Positions 1-7,538 of a stretch of DNA of 64,000 bases are shown here, in pieces. This DNA comes from Acutalibacter muris (GTDB lineage Bacteria > Bacillota > Clostridia > Oscillospirales > Acutalibacteraceae). The notes under the pieces are model-generated. The model was given only the letters and a program-made list of their open reading frames with translations. It did no database searches and was not told the origin of the DNA. The translations under genes and the position numbers were made by a program. Every line of letters begins with the position of its first letter. The stretch's first letter is position 1. The stretch covers positions 310,001-374,000 of the forward strand of contig NZ_CP021422.1 in NCBI RefSeq assembly GCF_002201475.1, given 5' to 3'.

Positions 1-761
1 ATGACGGCCAGAGCCTGTTTATCCACCAGCCCGACCCAAAGCTTTCCACGGCTGAAAATATCCTGCGAATACTGCGCCCAGACTGCAAATACACGGCTCT
101 GGAGGCGAAGGTCCTGGACATAGCCCTGATACTTCACGCCGACCACGGCGGCGGCAACAATTCCACCTTTACCACCCACGTGGTGACCTCCTCCGGCACG
201 GACACCTACTCGGCCATCGCGGCGGCCCTGGGCTCATTGAAGGGCCCGAAGCACGGAGGCGCGAACATAAAGGTGGTGCAGATGTTCGAGGACATCAAGG
301 CCCACGTGAAGGACTGGGAGGACGACGAGGAGATAAGCGCCTATCTTTTGAAGCTTCTGCACAGGGAGGCCTTTGACAGGTCCGGCCTTATCTATGGCAT
401 GGGCCACGCGGTATATTCCATCTCTGACCCCCGCGCCAAGACCATGGCGAGCTTCGTGGAGGGGCTCTCAAGAGAGAAGGGGCGCACAGCTGAATACAAG
501 CTTTACGAGAACGTGGAGCGCCTGGCCGTAAAGGCTATCACGAAGGACCGCAAGATATATAAGGGCGTCTCGGCAAACGTGGACTTCTACAGCGGCTTTA
601 TCTACAGTATGCTGGATCTGCCCATGGAGCTGTACACCCCCATCTTCGCCATCTCAAGGATAGCCGGCTGGAGCGCCCACCGTATTGAGGAGCTTGTAGG
701 CAGCGGTAAGATTATCCGGCCCTCCTATAAAGCTGTACAGGAGCACAGGGAGTTTGAGTAA
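1..761 (+). CDS. Citrate synthase, 3' part of gene (5' end outside window)
   Basis: Condenses acetyl-CoA with oxaloacetate to citrate, entry to the TCA cycle and glutamate synthesis in the cytoplasm. The frame is open from base 3 to a TAA at 759-761, so the gene began before the window. The core motif HADHGGGNNSTF is followed by SSGTDTYSAIAAALGSLKG and GPKHGGAN, which carries a family catalytic His. The segment DPRAK further on holds the conserved Asp/Arg pair. A GTG at 180 could be mistaken for a start, but the active-site segment lies upstream of it in the same frame. Family members are about 370-460 aa; about 250 are seen here. A 2-methylcitrate synthase cannot be excluded from this portion. 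Confidence 0.92.
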   Translation, partial: DGQSLFIHQPDPKLSTAENILRILRPDCKYTALEAKVLDIALILHADHGGGNNSTFTTHVVTSSGTDTYSAIAAALGSLKGPKHGGANIKVVQMFEDIKAHVKDWEDDEEISAYLLKLLHREAFDRSGLIYGMGHAVYSISDPRAKTMASFVEGLSREKGRTAEYKLYENVERLAVKAITKDRKIYKGVSANVDFYSGFIYSMLDLPMELYTPIFAISRIAGWSAHRIEELVGSGKIIRPSYKAVQEHREFE

Positions 762-808
762 GGACAGCAGCTTCCGGCAGAGGAGCTGACTTCACAAAAG
801 GATTAACT

Positions 809-846
809 GCAGGGCAGGCTTTGGGGCTTGCCCTGCTCTCTTTCTG
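809..846 (+). terminator. Intrinsic terminator after citrate synthase
   Basis: GCAGGGCA (809-816) pairs with TGCCCTGC (829-836), followed by a pyrimidine-rich TCTCTTTCTGTT tract. It lies about 50 bases after the stop codon. Confidence 0.6.
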
Positions 847-884
847 TTAGGAATTACACTTCGCAATATTGTTTGGAAAAGCAC

Positions 885-913
885 TTGCAATTTGTTGTGA
901 TATGTAGTATACT
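885..913 (+). promoter_or_regulatory. Sigma-A promoter of tRNA-Leu
   Basis: TTGCAA (885-890), a 17-base spacer and TATACT (908-913). It lies about 70 bases before the mature tRNA 5' end and has no protein gene behind it, so it most likely drives the tRNA. Confidence 0.7.
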
Positions 914-982
914 GTATAAGCGATATTTTATGGGGTTCTTCTAGCCTGTGTAATGTTCTTGACTATATTAGTCAAATGCCAC

Positions 983-1069
983 GCCGGAATGATGGAATTG
1001 GCAGACGTGCTGGACTCAAAATCCAGTGGTAGCGATACCGTGCGGGTTCGACCCCCGCTTCCGGCACCA
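983..1069 (+). tRNA. tRNA-Leu (anticodon CAA)
   Basis: The acceptor strands GCCGGAA (983-989) and TTCCGGC (1059-1065) pair over 7 bp, followed by discriminator A and an encoded CCA. The anticodon stem CTGGA/TCCAG holds the loop CTCAAAA, giving anticodon CAA, which reads UUG. A long variable arm is present, as expected for tRNA-Leu, and GGTTCGACCCC forms the T loop. Length is 87 nt. Confidence 0.95.
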
Positions 1070-1072
1070 TCT

Positions 1073-1149
1073 AAAGGACGGTTATTCTGATACGAGAGGT
1101 ATTGGGATAGGCGTCCTTGATTTTTGCCAAAAGCCGCCGTCCTTTTTAT
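1073..1149 (+). terminator. Probable terminator after tRNA-Leu
   Basis: AAAGGACGG (1073-1081) can pair with CCGTCCTTT (1137-1145), which runs into a T tract. The same 5' arm can also pair with CGTCCTT at 1112-1118, likewise followed by T-rich sequence. The long loop makes this weaker than a classical hairpin. Bases 1150-1300 hold only a perfect AGGAGGCCTCCT palindrome and the next ribosome site. Confidence 0.45.
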
Positions 1150-1303
1150 CTCCATAGGGAGCAAGGCGGTAACGCCGTCAGCTGCGTCTGAGAAAGCATA
1201 TTATAAACGAGGAGGCCTCCTGGGCCATACATAGGCACGCAGACAGATTGGCGCACCACCTTCCGCTCCGGGGCATAAAATGGGGCGAAGGAGGTGAACG
1301 CTT

Positions 1304-1870
1304 GTGCCTATTCGCGTGTTTATAGACCAGGGCCATAACCCGCAGGGGGTGAACGCCGGGGCCGAGGGCAACGGTCTTCGGGAGCAGGACGTGACCTATG
1401 TTGTCGGAAGGGCTCTGGCGGATATGCTGAGGGAGGACCCGAGATTCGCCGTAAGGCTTTCACGAAACACTCCAACGGAGAGCCTTGGCACCAGCAACGC
1501 TACCAGTTTGGCCGCCCGGGTGCAGAGGGCCAATTCCTGGCCCGCCAATTACTTTGTGAGCATACACTGCAACTCAAACCCAAACCCGGCCATAAACGGC
1601 TCCGAGGTGTACGTATACCAGGAGGCCACCCAGGCCTTCTGGCTGGGTCAGCACATTATCCAGGGCCTTGTGCAGGAGGCGGGCACCAGGGACAATGGTG
1701 TGCGGGTGAACTCCTCGCTGTATGTGCTGAGAAGGACCAGTATGCCCGCGGTGCTGGTGGAGCTGGGGTATCTCTCCAACCCCGGGGACGCCATGAAGCT
1801 GCGGGAGGACCCCAGGTCCTTTGCAAGGGGCATATATGTGGGGATGCTCAGCTATTTCGGGTTCGCGTAG
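1304..1870 (+). CDS. N-acetylmuramoyl-L-alanine amidase (Amidase_3)
   Basis: Zinc hydrolase that cuts the amide bond between MurNAc and L-Ala in peptidoglycan. The single catalytic domain fills all 188 residues. Visible zinc and catalytic residues are His11 in IDQGHN, Glu27 in GLREQD, His88 in FVSIHCNS and Glu153 in VLVELGYLSN. The start is a GTG with AAGGAGGTGA 8 bases before it. No signal peptide or wall-binding domain is present, so it resembles CwlC/CwlD-like or phage-type amidases. Export, if it occurs, would need another route such as mother-cell lysis. It is transcribed alone and followed by a strong terminator. The physiological role (sporulation, autolysis) is not shown by the sequence. 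Confidence 0.9.
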   Translation: MPIRVFIDQGHNPQGVNAGAEGNGLREQDVTYVVGRALADMLREDPRFAVRLSRNTPTESLGTSNATSLAARVQRANSWPANYFVSIHCNSNPNPAINGSEVYVYQEATQAFWLGQHIIQGLVQEAGTRDNGVRVNSSLYVLRRTSMPAVLVELGYLSNPGDAMKLREDPRSFARGIYVGMLSYFGFA

Positions 1871-1881
1871 ATTTCAAAGAT

Positions 1882-1922
1882 AAAAGCATATCCCCCCATC
1901 GCCGGAGGGATATGCTTTTTAT
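1882..1922 (+). terminator. Terminator between amidase and microprotein gene
   Basis: AAAAGCATATCCC pairs with GGGATATGCTTTT, followed by TATT. The symmetric A and T flanks mean it can also stop minus-strand transcription arriving from the microprotein genes. Confidence 0.85.
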
Positions 1923-1949
1923 TGGGAGTGACGAAAACTTATTGTCTCT

Positions 1950-2114
1950 TTAATGGACCATGGGGGAAAGCACCCAGAACATGGCCTGCTCCTTGGTATT
2001 GGTGACCTGGAAAACGTCGGCTTTCTCCTGCATGAAGCGCTCGTAGCTCTCGTTCTGGCGGCGGGCAATGGACTCGTGGAGGCTCTCGATCATGGTCTTC
2101 TTCTTGTATTTCAT
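1950..2114 (-). CDS. Microprotein A, 54 aa, paralogue of the next gene
   Basis: Unrecognised family. The frame runs from ATG at 2114 (AAAGGAGAG ribosome site) to TAA at 1950. The protein starts MKYKKKTMIES and has a charged, helix-prone centre. Its core (RRQNESYERFMQE, then KADVFQVTN, then TKEQAMFW) matches the neighbouring microprotein at about 25 of 31 positions. There is no cysteine, signal peptide or membrane segment. The paralogy, two proper ribosome sites and a consensus promoter upstream make it a genuine gene despite its size. It could be a regulatory peptide or an adaptor; nothing in the sequence decides this. It is the second gene of a two-gene unit. Confidence 0.75.
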   Translation of the reverse strand: MKYKKKTMIESLHESIARRQNESYERFMQEKADVFQVTNTKEQAMFWVLSPMVH

Positions 2115-2187
2115 GGTTATCTCTCCTTTAAGTTTACAGATGATTTATAAATATTTTCTGAAATGCGCGTAAATATTTTGTAAATTC

Positions 2188-2346
2188 TTACCGGCCCAGC
2201 AGGCACTGGCTCCAGAACATTGCCTGCTCCTTCTGGCCGGTTACCTGGAAAACGTCGGCCCTCTCCTGCATGAAGAGCTCAAAGCTCTCGTTCTGGCGGC
2301 GTGTGCGGTTCAGGGTGTTCATGATGGTTTTGATGGTGTTTTTCAT
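2188..2346 (-). CDS. Microprotein B, 52 aa, paralogue of microprotein A
   Basis: Unrecognised family. ATG at 2346 is preceded by GAGGAGAG and the frame stops at TAA 2188. It begins MKNTIKTIMN and shares with its downstream neighbour RRQNES, an aromatic residue, E, FMQE, ADVFQVT and KEQAMFW. It differs in its C-terminal tail (SQCLLGR against VLSPMVH). Nucleotide similarity across the core is also high, indicating a fairly recent tandem duplication. It is first behind the perfect TTGACA-17-TATAAT promoter at 2419-2447, whose spacer and -10 are covered by a 19-bp palindrome, so tight repression and strong induction are likely. Cytoplasmic by composition. Confidence 0.75.
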   Translation of the reverse strand: MKNTIKTIMNTLNRTRRQNESFELFMQERADVFQVTGQKEQAMFWSQCLLGR

Positions 2347-2418
2347 AATAAAGCTCTCCTCTCAGTATTTATAAATCGTTTTGATTTGCTTTCTTGTCTC
2401 TCCCGACCTTGTGACTAT

Positions 2419-2447
2419 ATTATAAACCTGGTTTATAAATTTGTCAA
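2419..2447 (-). promoter_or_regulatory. Consensus promoter of the microprotein pair
   Basis: On the minus strand TTGACA (2447-2442), a 17-base spacer and TATAAT (2424-2419): a perfect sigma-A consensus. The predicted leader to the ATG at 2346 is about 65 nt. Confidence 0.85.
2420..2438. promoter_or_regulatory. 19-bp palindromic operator over the microprotein promoter
   Basis: TTATAAACC, a central T, then GGTTTATAA: perfect 9-1-9 symmetry. It covers most of the spacer and the -10, the classical place for a repressor. The cognate regulator is not identifiable from the window. Confidence 0.65.
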
Positions 2448-2514
2448 GGGGTTTTATAAAGATTTTTTAAAAATTTTTGAAAATTTATAAATGCGCAAAA
2501 TGTCCGGCCGGGAC

Positions 2515-2543
2515 TTGACTTTGCCCTTAAGGCGTGGTATACT
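2515..2543 (+). promoter_or_regulatory. Promoter of the leuA T-box leader
   Basis: TTGACT (2515-2520), 17 bases, TATACT (2538-2543). It is divergent from the microprotein promoter 70 bp away. Confidence 0.8.
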
Positions 2544-2549
2544 GTATCA

Positions 2550-2842
2550 AAATATCCTCAAAAACTGTGACGGGAGGAAATCGGCGTTTCCAGCTTTCAG
2601 AGAGCCTGCGGACGGTGCGAGCAGGCGGCAGGCCGCCGCGTATACTGTTCCCTGAGTTGCCGCGCCCAACGCCCCTATGGGGTCAGTAAGCGCCGCCGTG
2701 TGGCGTCGTTATCCGCAGCGTTATTACGCTTGGCCTTTTGTCAGAGGCTCTGAGCGATGGGCGCTTTTGCCCGTCGGAATCCTGGGTGGTACCGCGAAGC
2801 TTTTCGCCCCGGGCGCTTTACAAAAAGCGTCCGGGGCTTTTG
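2550..2842 (+). promoter_or_regulatory. T-box riboswitch (leucine) upstream of leuA
   Basis: The T-box sequence TGGGTGGTACCGCG (2783-2796) precedes a terminator. Stem I carries the distal AGAGAG and GGTGCGAG elements (about 2597-2620). The ileS leader in this window has the same spacing of 18 bases from the distal GGTGCGA.C.GGC block to its ATC specifier. The equivalent triplet here is CTG (2645-2647), a leucine codon, and both are followed by a similar CC-GA-GTTGCC segment. Uncharged tRNA-Leu should therefore stabilise the antiterminator and switch leuA on during leucine shortage. This leader fills most of the gene-free stretch 2347-2903; the remainder holds the divergent promoters and TTTATAAA repeats. 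Confidence 0.9.
2806..2841 (+). terminator. T-box regulated terminator of leuA
   Basis: GCCCCGGGCGCTT pairs with AAGCGTCCGGGGC (one G-U pair) and is followed by TTTTG. The alternative antiterminator uses the upstream T-box element. Confidence 0.85.
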
Positions 2843-2903
2843 ATTTCCCCCGGCGAACTGACACAGATATACATTATAATAATATAGAAAGAAGGAATTT
2901 GAA

Positions 2904-4586
2904 ATGAACCTCGGCTACCGCAAGTACAGGCCCTTTGAACCCCTCTCCTTCCCGGAGCGCACCTGGCCCGACAAGGCCATCACCAAGGCCCCCGCGTGGT
3001 GCAGCGTTGACCTGCGCGACGGCAACCAGGCCCTTATCAATCCCATGAACCTGGAGCAGAAGCTGGAATTCTTCCAGCTGCTGTGCGACATCGGTTTCAA
3101 GGAAATAGAGGTGGGGTTCCCCTCGGCCTCGGAGACCGAGTATGAGATACTCAGAGCCCTTATCGACCAGGACCTGATACCCGAGGACGTGACCATCCAG
3201 GTGCTGGTCCAGGCCAGAGAGCACCTTATCCGCAAGACCTTCGAGGCCATTGACGGCGCGAAGAACGTGATAGTGCACTTTTATAACTCCACGTCTACCT
3301 TACAGCGCCGGGTGGTGTTCAACACGGATATGCAGGGGGTCATAGACATTGCCGTAAACGGCGCCAGGCTTATCCGAAAGCTCACCGAGGAGATAACCGC
3401 GAATTCCGACATTAACATCAGATATGAATACTCCCCGGAGAGCTTCTCCGGCACGGAGATGGACAATGCCGTGCTCATCTGCGACAGGGTCCTGGAGGAG
3501 CTGGGGGCCACGCCGGAGAACAGGGTCATTATAAACCTGCCCAACACCGTGGAGATGTGCACCCCCAATACCTACGCCGACCAGATAGAATACTGCTGCA
3601 GGAACATGAAGCACCGGGACAGCGCCATCATAAGCCTGCACCCCCACAATGACCGTGGCACCGCCACCGCCGCCACGGAGCTGGGCATAATGGCCGGGGC
3701 CGAGCGGGTGGAGGGCACCATCTTCGGCAACGGCGAGCGCACGGGCAACTCTGATATTATGAACCTTGCCATGAATATGTATTCACAGGGTGTGGACCCG
3801 AAGCTGGATTTCAGCCATATGAACCATATTAAAGAGGTATACGAGCGCTGCACTGAGCTGAAGGTACACCCCAGGCACCCCTACGCGGGCAAGCTGGTGT
3901 TCACGGCCTTCAGCGGCTCCCACCAGGACGCGATAAACAAGGGCGTGAACGCCATGCAGAAGGAGAATAACCCCTACTGGGAGGTGCCGTACCTGCCCAT
4001 AGACCCGGCAGATTTAGGGCGGCAGTATGAGCCCATCGTGCGCATAAACAGCCAGTCCGGCAAGGGCGGCGCGGCCTTTGTGATGCACCAGAGCTTCGGC
4101 TATGTGCTCCCGAAGGCCATGCACCCGGAGTTCGGGAGGCTTGTTAAAAAGGACTGCGACGAGAAGGGCAGGGAGATAAGCGCCCAGGAGGTGTTCGATA
4201 TCTTCAATAGGGAGTACCTGGACGTGCACGAGCCCTATGACCTTATAAGCTATAAGATATTCGAGGAGAACGGCGGTGACGGCAAGGTTATCGTGGACTT
4301 TGAGGGCACCATCCGCCACGACCACGTTACCAAGGACATTTCCGGCAAGGGCAACGGGCCCATAGACGCCTTCTTCAACGCCATTAAGGCCGTGGGCCTT
4401 GAGCATTATGAGTTCGTAAGCTACAGCGAGCACGCCATATCAAGCGGCGCGGACTCCAAGGCTGTGTCCTACATCGAGCTTAAGCACGGGGACGAGCGGC
4501 TCTTTGGCGTGGGGGTGGACAGCAATATCAGCATAGCGTCCATAAAGGGCATAATCTGTGCCATAAACCGCAACCTGCGGGTATAA
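2904..4586 (+). CDS. leuA: 2-isopropylmalate synthase (long, type-2 form)
   Basis: First committed step of leucine synthesis: acetyl-CoA plus 2-oxoisovalerate gives 2-isopropylmalate. The 560-aa length and the N-terminal WPDKAITKAPAW segment place it in the long form found in actinobacteria and fungi. The TIM-barrel carries DLRDGNQAL (about 36-44), the metal/substrate site, and HPHNDRGT (about 246-253) with the two metal-binding His. A C-terminal leucine-sensing domain follows from about residue 430. The start is ATG after GAAAGAAGGAA. Two controls are visible or expected: the Leu T-box upstream, and allosteric leucine inhibition known for the family. A symporter gene follows within 20 bases. 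Other leu genes are not in the window. Confidence 0.95.
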   Translation: MNLGYRKYRPFEPLSFPERTWPDKAITKAPAWCSVDLRDGNQALINPMNLEQKLEFFQLLCDIGFKEIEVGFPSASETEYEILRALIDQDLIPEDVTIQVLVQAREHLIRKTFEAIDGAKNVIVHFYNSTSTLQRRVVFNTDMQGVIDIAVNGARLIRKLTEEITANSDINIRYEYSPESFSGTEMDNAVLICDRVLEELGATPENRVIINLPNTVEMCTPNTYADQIEYCCRNMKHRDSAIISLHPHNDRGTATAATELGIMAGAERVEGTIFGNGERTGNSDIMNLAMNMYSQGVDPKLDFSHMNHIKEVYERCTELKVHPRHPYAGKLVFTAFSGSHQDAINKGVNAMQKENNPYWEVPYLPIDPADLGRQYEPIVRINSQSGKGGAAFVMHQSFGYVLPKAMHPEFGRLVKKDCDEKGREISAQEVFDIFNREYLDVHEPYDLISYKIFEENGGDGKVIVDFEGTIRHDHVTKDISGKGNGPIDAFFNAIKAVGLEHYEFVSYSEHAISSGADSKAVSYIELKHGDERLFGVGVDSNISIASIKGIICAINRNLRV

Positions 4587-4605
4587 ATAAAACTTTGCTT
4601 TGGGG

Positions 4606-6063
4606 ATGATTCCAGTGGACAAGCAACTGACGATCTGGATAGTTATCGGCGTATACGCCATCTTCATGCTGACGGTGGGCATACTCTACTCTCGCAAGGG
4701 CACGGACATGGCCTCCTTCACCGTGGGAGGCCGCAGCGCCGGGGCGTGGATATCCGCGCTCTCCTACGGCACGGCCTACTTCTCGGCGGTGATGTTCATC
4801 GGCTACTCGGGGGGCTCCGGCTGGAGCTATGGCCTTTGGAGCGTGCTGGTGGGCATTGGCAACGCGTTGTTCGGCTCGCTGTTGGCGTGGCTGGTCCTGG
4901 CGGACCGCACCAGGGAGTACACCAGGAAGCACGACATCAAGTCCATGCCCCAGCTCTTTGAAAAGCGCTTCGGAAGCTCTAAAATGCGGCTGTTCGCCTG
5001 CGTGGTGATCTTCGTGTTCCTTATCCCATATTCCGCTTCGGTATATAAGGGGCTGACCAGCGTCTGCTCGGTGATACTGGGAATAGATGAACAGGTCTGC
5101 ATGATAATTATCGCCATCGCTTCTGCGCTTCTGCTGGTGCTGGGCGGGTATATAGCTACCCTTAAAGCCGACTTTGTCCAGGGCTTTGTGATGATGATCG
5201 GGGTAACGGCACTGATAGTGCTGGTGGTCCTGTCCCCACAGGTGGGCGGCCTTGGCACGGGGCTCTCCAACATGACGGAGTACATGAGGTCCCACGAGAT
5301 GCTGCCACTTACGGGCAAGCCCGCCGTGGCCCTTATCTCCACCCTTCTGATGACCAGCTTCGGCACCTGGGGGCTCCCTCAAATGGTACATAAATATTAC
5401 GGCATTAAGGACAGGCAGGAGGTAAAGCGAGGCACCATAATCTCCACGGTCTTTGCCCTGCTGGTGGCCGGTGGCGGGTACTTCATCGGGTCGCTCTCAC
5501 ACCTATTCTTTGGCGAAACCATGCCCGAGGGCGGCAAGGATTTCCTGGTGCCGCTGATGCTGGACCAGGCGGGCCTGCCGGACCTTTTGGTGGGCGTGAT
5601 ACTGGTGCTGCTTATTTCGGCTTCGGTGTCCACCCTCTCAAGCATAACCCTTACGGCCTGCTCCACCGTGTCCATGGACCTGGTGAAGCCCACCATAGCC
5701 AAGAAGATGAACGACAAGGACCTGGCGGCCCTGACGCGCATACTCTGCCTGGTGTTCGTGGTGATGAGCTACTTTATCGCCAACTACCCCACGCCCATCC
5801 TTGAGATGATGTCCTATTCCTGGGGCATAATCTCCGGCTCCTTCCTGGCGCCGTACCTGCTGTCCCTCTACTGGAGGGGAATAAACCGGGCCGGGGCCTG
5901 GGCGGGTATGCTGGGCGGCTTCCTGACTGCTTTCCTGCCCGCGGCCATCTCCGGGTTCACCACGCCGGACGGCCCGCTGTACGCGTGCCTTGCCATGGCG
6001 GTATCCTTTGTGCTGTGCTTTGGGGTGAGCAAGGCAGCGGGGAGAAAGGGCGCTGAAGCCTGA
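4606..6063 (+). CDS. Sodium:solute symporter (SSS family)
   Basis: Multi-pass inner membrane transporter of about 13 predicted helices, coupling Na+ entry to uptake of a small organic solute. Family features are the N-terminal helix ending in YSRKG, the FTVGGRSAG segment and the TAYFSAVMFIGYSG stretch near TM2. The region SASVSTLSSITLTACSTVSMDL resembles the SSS signature and Na2 site of PutP-like proteins. Start choice is uncertain: TTG 4600, ATG 4606 and GTG 4615 are all possible, and GGGGA best fits GTG 4615. It lies about 20 bases behind leuA under the same Leu T-box, with a terminator only after it. Its substrate may therefore relate to leucine or branched-chain metabolism; that link is inference. 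Confidence 0.85.
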   Translation: MIPVDKQLTIWIVIGVYAIFMLTVGILYSRKGTDMASFTVGGRSAGAWISALSYGTAYFSAVMFIGYSGGSGWSYGLWSVLVGIGNALFGSLLAWLVLADRTREYTRKHDIKSMPQLFEKRFGSSKMRLFACVVIFVFLIPYSASVYKGLTSVCSVILGIDEQVCMIIIAIASALLLVLGGYIATLKADFVQGFVMMIGVTALIVLVVLSPQVGGLGTGLSNMTEYMRSHEMLPLTGKPAVALISTLLMTSFGTWGLPQMVHKYYGIKDRQEVKRGTIISTVFALLVAGGGYFIGSLSHLFFGETMPEGGKDFLVPLMLDQAGLPDLLVGVILVLLISASVSTLSSITLTACSTVSMDLVKPTIAKKMNDKDLAALTRILCLVFVVMSYFIANYPTPILEMMSYSWGIISGSFLAPYLLSLYWRGINRAGAWAGMLGGFLTAFLPAAISGFTTPDGPLYACLAMAVSFVLCFGVSKAAGRKGAEA

Positions 6064-6105
6064 GCGGAGTTCGGAAAAGATAGCGGGTTGACAGAAGGCA
6101 GAAGT

Positions 6106-6139
6106 CCTCTGAAACAAATTGTTTCAGAGGGCTTTCTTT
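6106..6139 (+). terminator. Terminator of the leuA-symporter operon
   Basis: CCTCTGAAAC pairs perfectly with GTTTCAGAGG around AAATT, followed by GCTTTCTTTG. Confidence 0.85.
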
Positions 6140-6221
6140 GATAAAAATATAAAAATATTAAAAAACCTCTTGTGTTTTTGTCCAAAATATGGGATTATAT
6201 ATAGGAGAGGGGTGTTTGCAG

Positions 6222-7508
6222 ATGGCAAAAGCCAATAAATTCAAATTTACCAAGCCCGAAAAGAGCTGGATAATGTACGACTGGGCCAACTCTGTGTACG
6301 CCACAAACATACTGGCCGTTATATTCCCCATCTACTTCGGGTCGGTCTGCCAGGCGGCGGGGGCCGACAACCTGGTGCTGTGGAGCTATGGCACGTCCAT
6401 ATCCACCTTTGTGGTGGCTATTTTGGCCCCGGTGCTGGGGGCTCTTGCGGACCATAAGGGGCATAAAAAGAAGCTGTTCACGGCGTTTCTGGTCATTGGG
6501 GTGCTGTTTACCCTTACCAGCGCGCTTTTCGACGAGTACCGTATGCTCCTGGTGGGTTATGTGCTCTCCCATATCGGCTTTTCGGGCTCCTGCCTTTTCT
6601 ATGACTCGTTCCTGACGGACGTGACCACAAACGAGCGCATGGACCGTGTGTCCTCCTGGGGCTATGCCATGGGCTATATCGGCGGCAGTACCATACCCTT
6701 CCTTATCAGCATTGTGATACTATTTGTGATGGGCATGGACAATATGCTGGCCTTCAAGCTGGTGATAGCGCTCACAAGCGTGTGGTGGGCGGCGTTCAGC
6801 ATACCCTTTATGAAGAACGTGCATCAGGTGCACTATATCGAGCCCCAGAGGAATCTGGTGCGCTCCACGTTTCAGAACCTCGCGAGGACGGCAAAGGACA
6901 TTTTCAGGCAAAAGCATATCTTTCTATTTATCCTGGCCTACTTCTTCTACATCGACGGCGTGGGCACCATCATTTCCGTGTCCACCTCCTATGGCTCGAA
7001 GCTGGGGCTGGACAATATCAGCATGATACTGGCTTTGCTCATGACCCAGATAGTGGCCGTGCCCTTCTCCATCATGTTCGGCAGGCTTGCGGAGAAAATC
7101 GGGGCCCTTAAGGCCCTGTGCGGGGCGGTGGGGATATACTTCTTCATCTGCCTTGTGGGCTTCTATATGGGCTTTAACATCGAGAACCACCCCGGGGACC
7201 AGGGGGCGCTGACCCTGTCGCTGGTGCTGTTCTGGTGCATGGCGTTCCTGGTGGGCACGGTGCAGGGGGGCATACAGGCCATTTCCCGGTCCCACTTCGG
7301 CAAGCTGATACCGGCCGAGCGCTCCAACGAATACTTTGGCTTCTTCGATATCTTCGGCAAGTTCGCCGCAGTCATAGGCCCGCTGCTGGTGGCGATGTTT
7401 ACTCAACTGACCGGGCGGGATTCCATCGGGGTCATCAGCCTTGCGATACTGTTCCTGGTGGGGCTTGTGCTGCTGCTTCTGGGGCAGAGGAGGGGTGAAG
7501 TCCAATAA
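6222..7508 (+). CDS. MFS transporter, UMF1/Atg22-like family
   Basis: Integral membrane permease of about 428 aa and some 12 helices. The opening motif SWIMYDWANSVYATN is typical of the UMF1 branch of the major facilitator superfamily (vacuole effluxer Atg22-like, BtlA). An MFS A-like loop GALADHKGHKKK follows TM2. The later segment GGIQAISRSHFGKLIP with EYFGFFDIFGKFAAV is also characteristic of this branch. The ATG at 6222 is chosen because GGAGAGGGG lies about 9 bases before it; an in-frame ATG at 6189 has no ribosome site. The substrate cannot be read from the sequence; amino-acid efflux is known only for distant eukaryotic members. A small membrane protein gene follows. Confidence 0.88.
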   Translation: MAKANKFKFTKPEKSWIMYDWANSVYATNILAVIFPIYFGSVCQAAGADNLVLWSYGTSISTFVVAILAPVLGALADHKGHKKKLFTAFLVIGVLFTLTSALFDEYRMLLVGYVLSHIGFSGSCLFYDSFLTDVTTNERMDRVSSWGYAMGYIGGSTIPFLISIVILFVMGMDNMLAFKLVIALTSVWWAAFSIPFMKNVHQVHYIEPQRNLVRSTFQNLARTAKDIFRQKHIFLFILAYFFYIDGVGTIISVSTSYGSKLGLDNISMILALLMTQIVAVPFSIMFGRLAEKIGALKALCGAVGIYFFICLVGFYMGFNIENHPGDQGALTLSLVLFWCMAFLVGTVQGGIQAISRSHFGKLIPAERSNEYFGFFDIFGKFAAVIGPLLVAMFTQLTGRDSIGVISLAILFLVGLVLLLLGQRRGEVQ

Positions 7509-7538
7509 ATCAAGCATAATCAAGAGAGGTGCATTGAC

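Larger units (their letters stand above)
2143..2492. repeat. Five TTTATAAA octamers around the microprotein genes
   Basis: TTTATAAA occurs at 2144-2151, 2368-2375, 2432-2439, 2453-2460 and 2484-2491. Three copies sit in the 10-bp palindrome ATTTATAAAT (2143, 2367, 2483). One palindrome lies 21-29 bases before each microprotein start codon, and the rightmost lies just upstream of the leuA promoter. They may be binding sites or simply AT-rich leader sequence. Confidence 0.6.

Noticed and set aside
928..1164. 78-codon minus-strand ORF
   Set aside because: It runs antisense through tRNA-Leu.
1953..2150. 65-codon plus-strand ORF
   Set aside because: It is antisense to microprotein A, whose paralogue supports the minus-strand reading.
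2143..2492. Replication origin or DnaA-box cluster
   Set aside because: TTTATAAA is not a DnaA box (TTATCCACA), and no dnaA, dnaN or GC-skew evidence is available.
2677..2907. 76-codon ORF before leuA
   Set aside because: It lies entirely over the T-box leader and its terminator; codon pattern and lack of a ribosome site argue against translation.
4600..4608. TTG start of the symporter
   Set aside because: ATG 4606 or GTG 4615 are more likely; GGGGA sits properly for GTG 4615.
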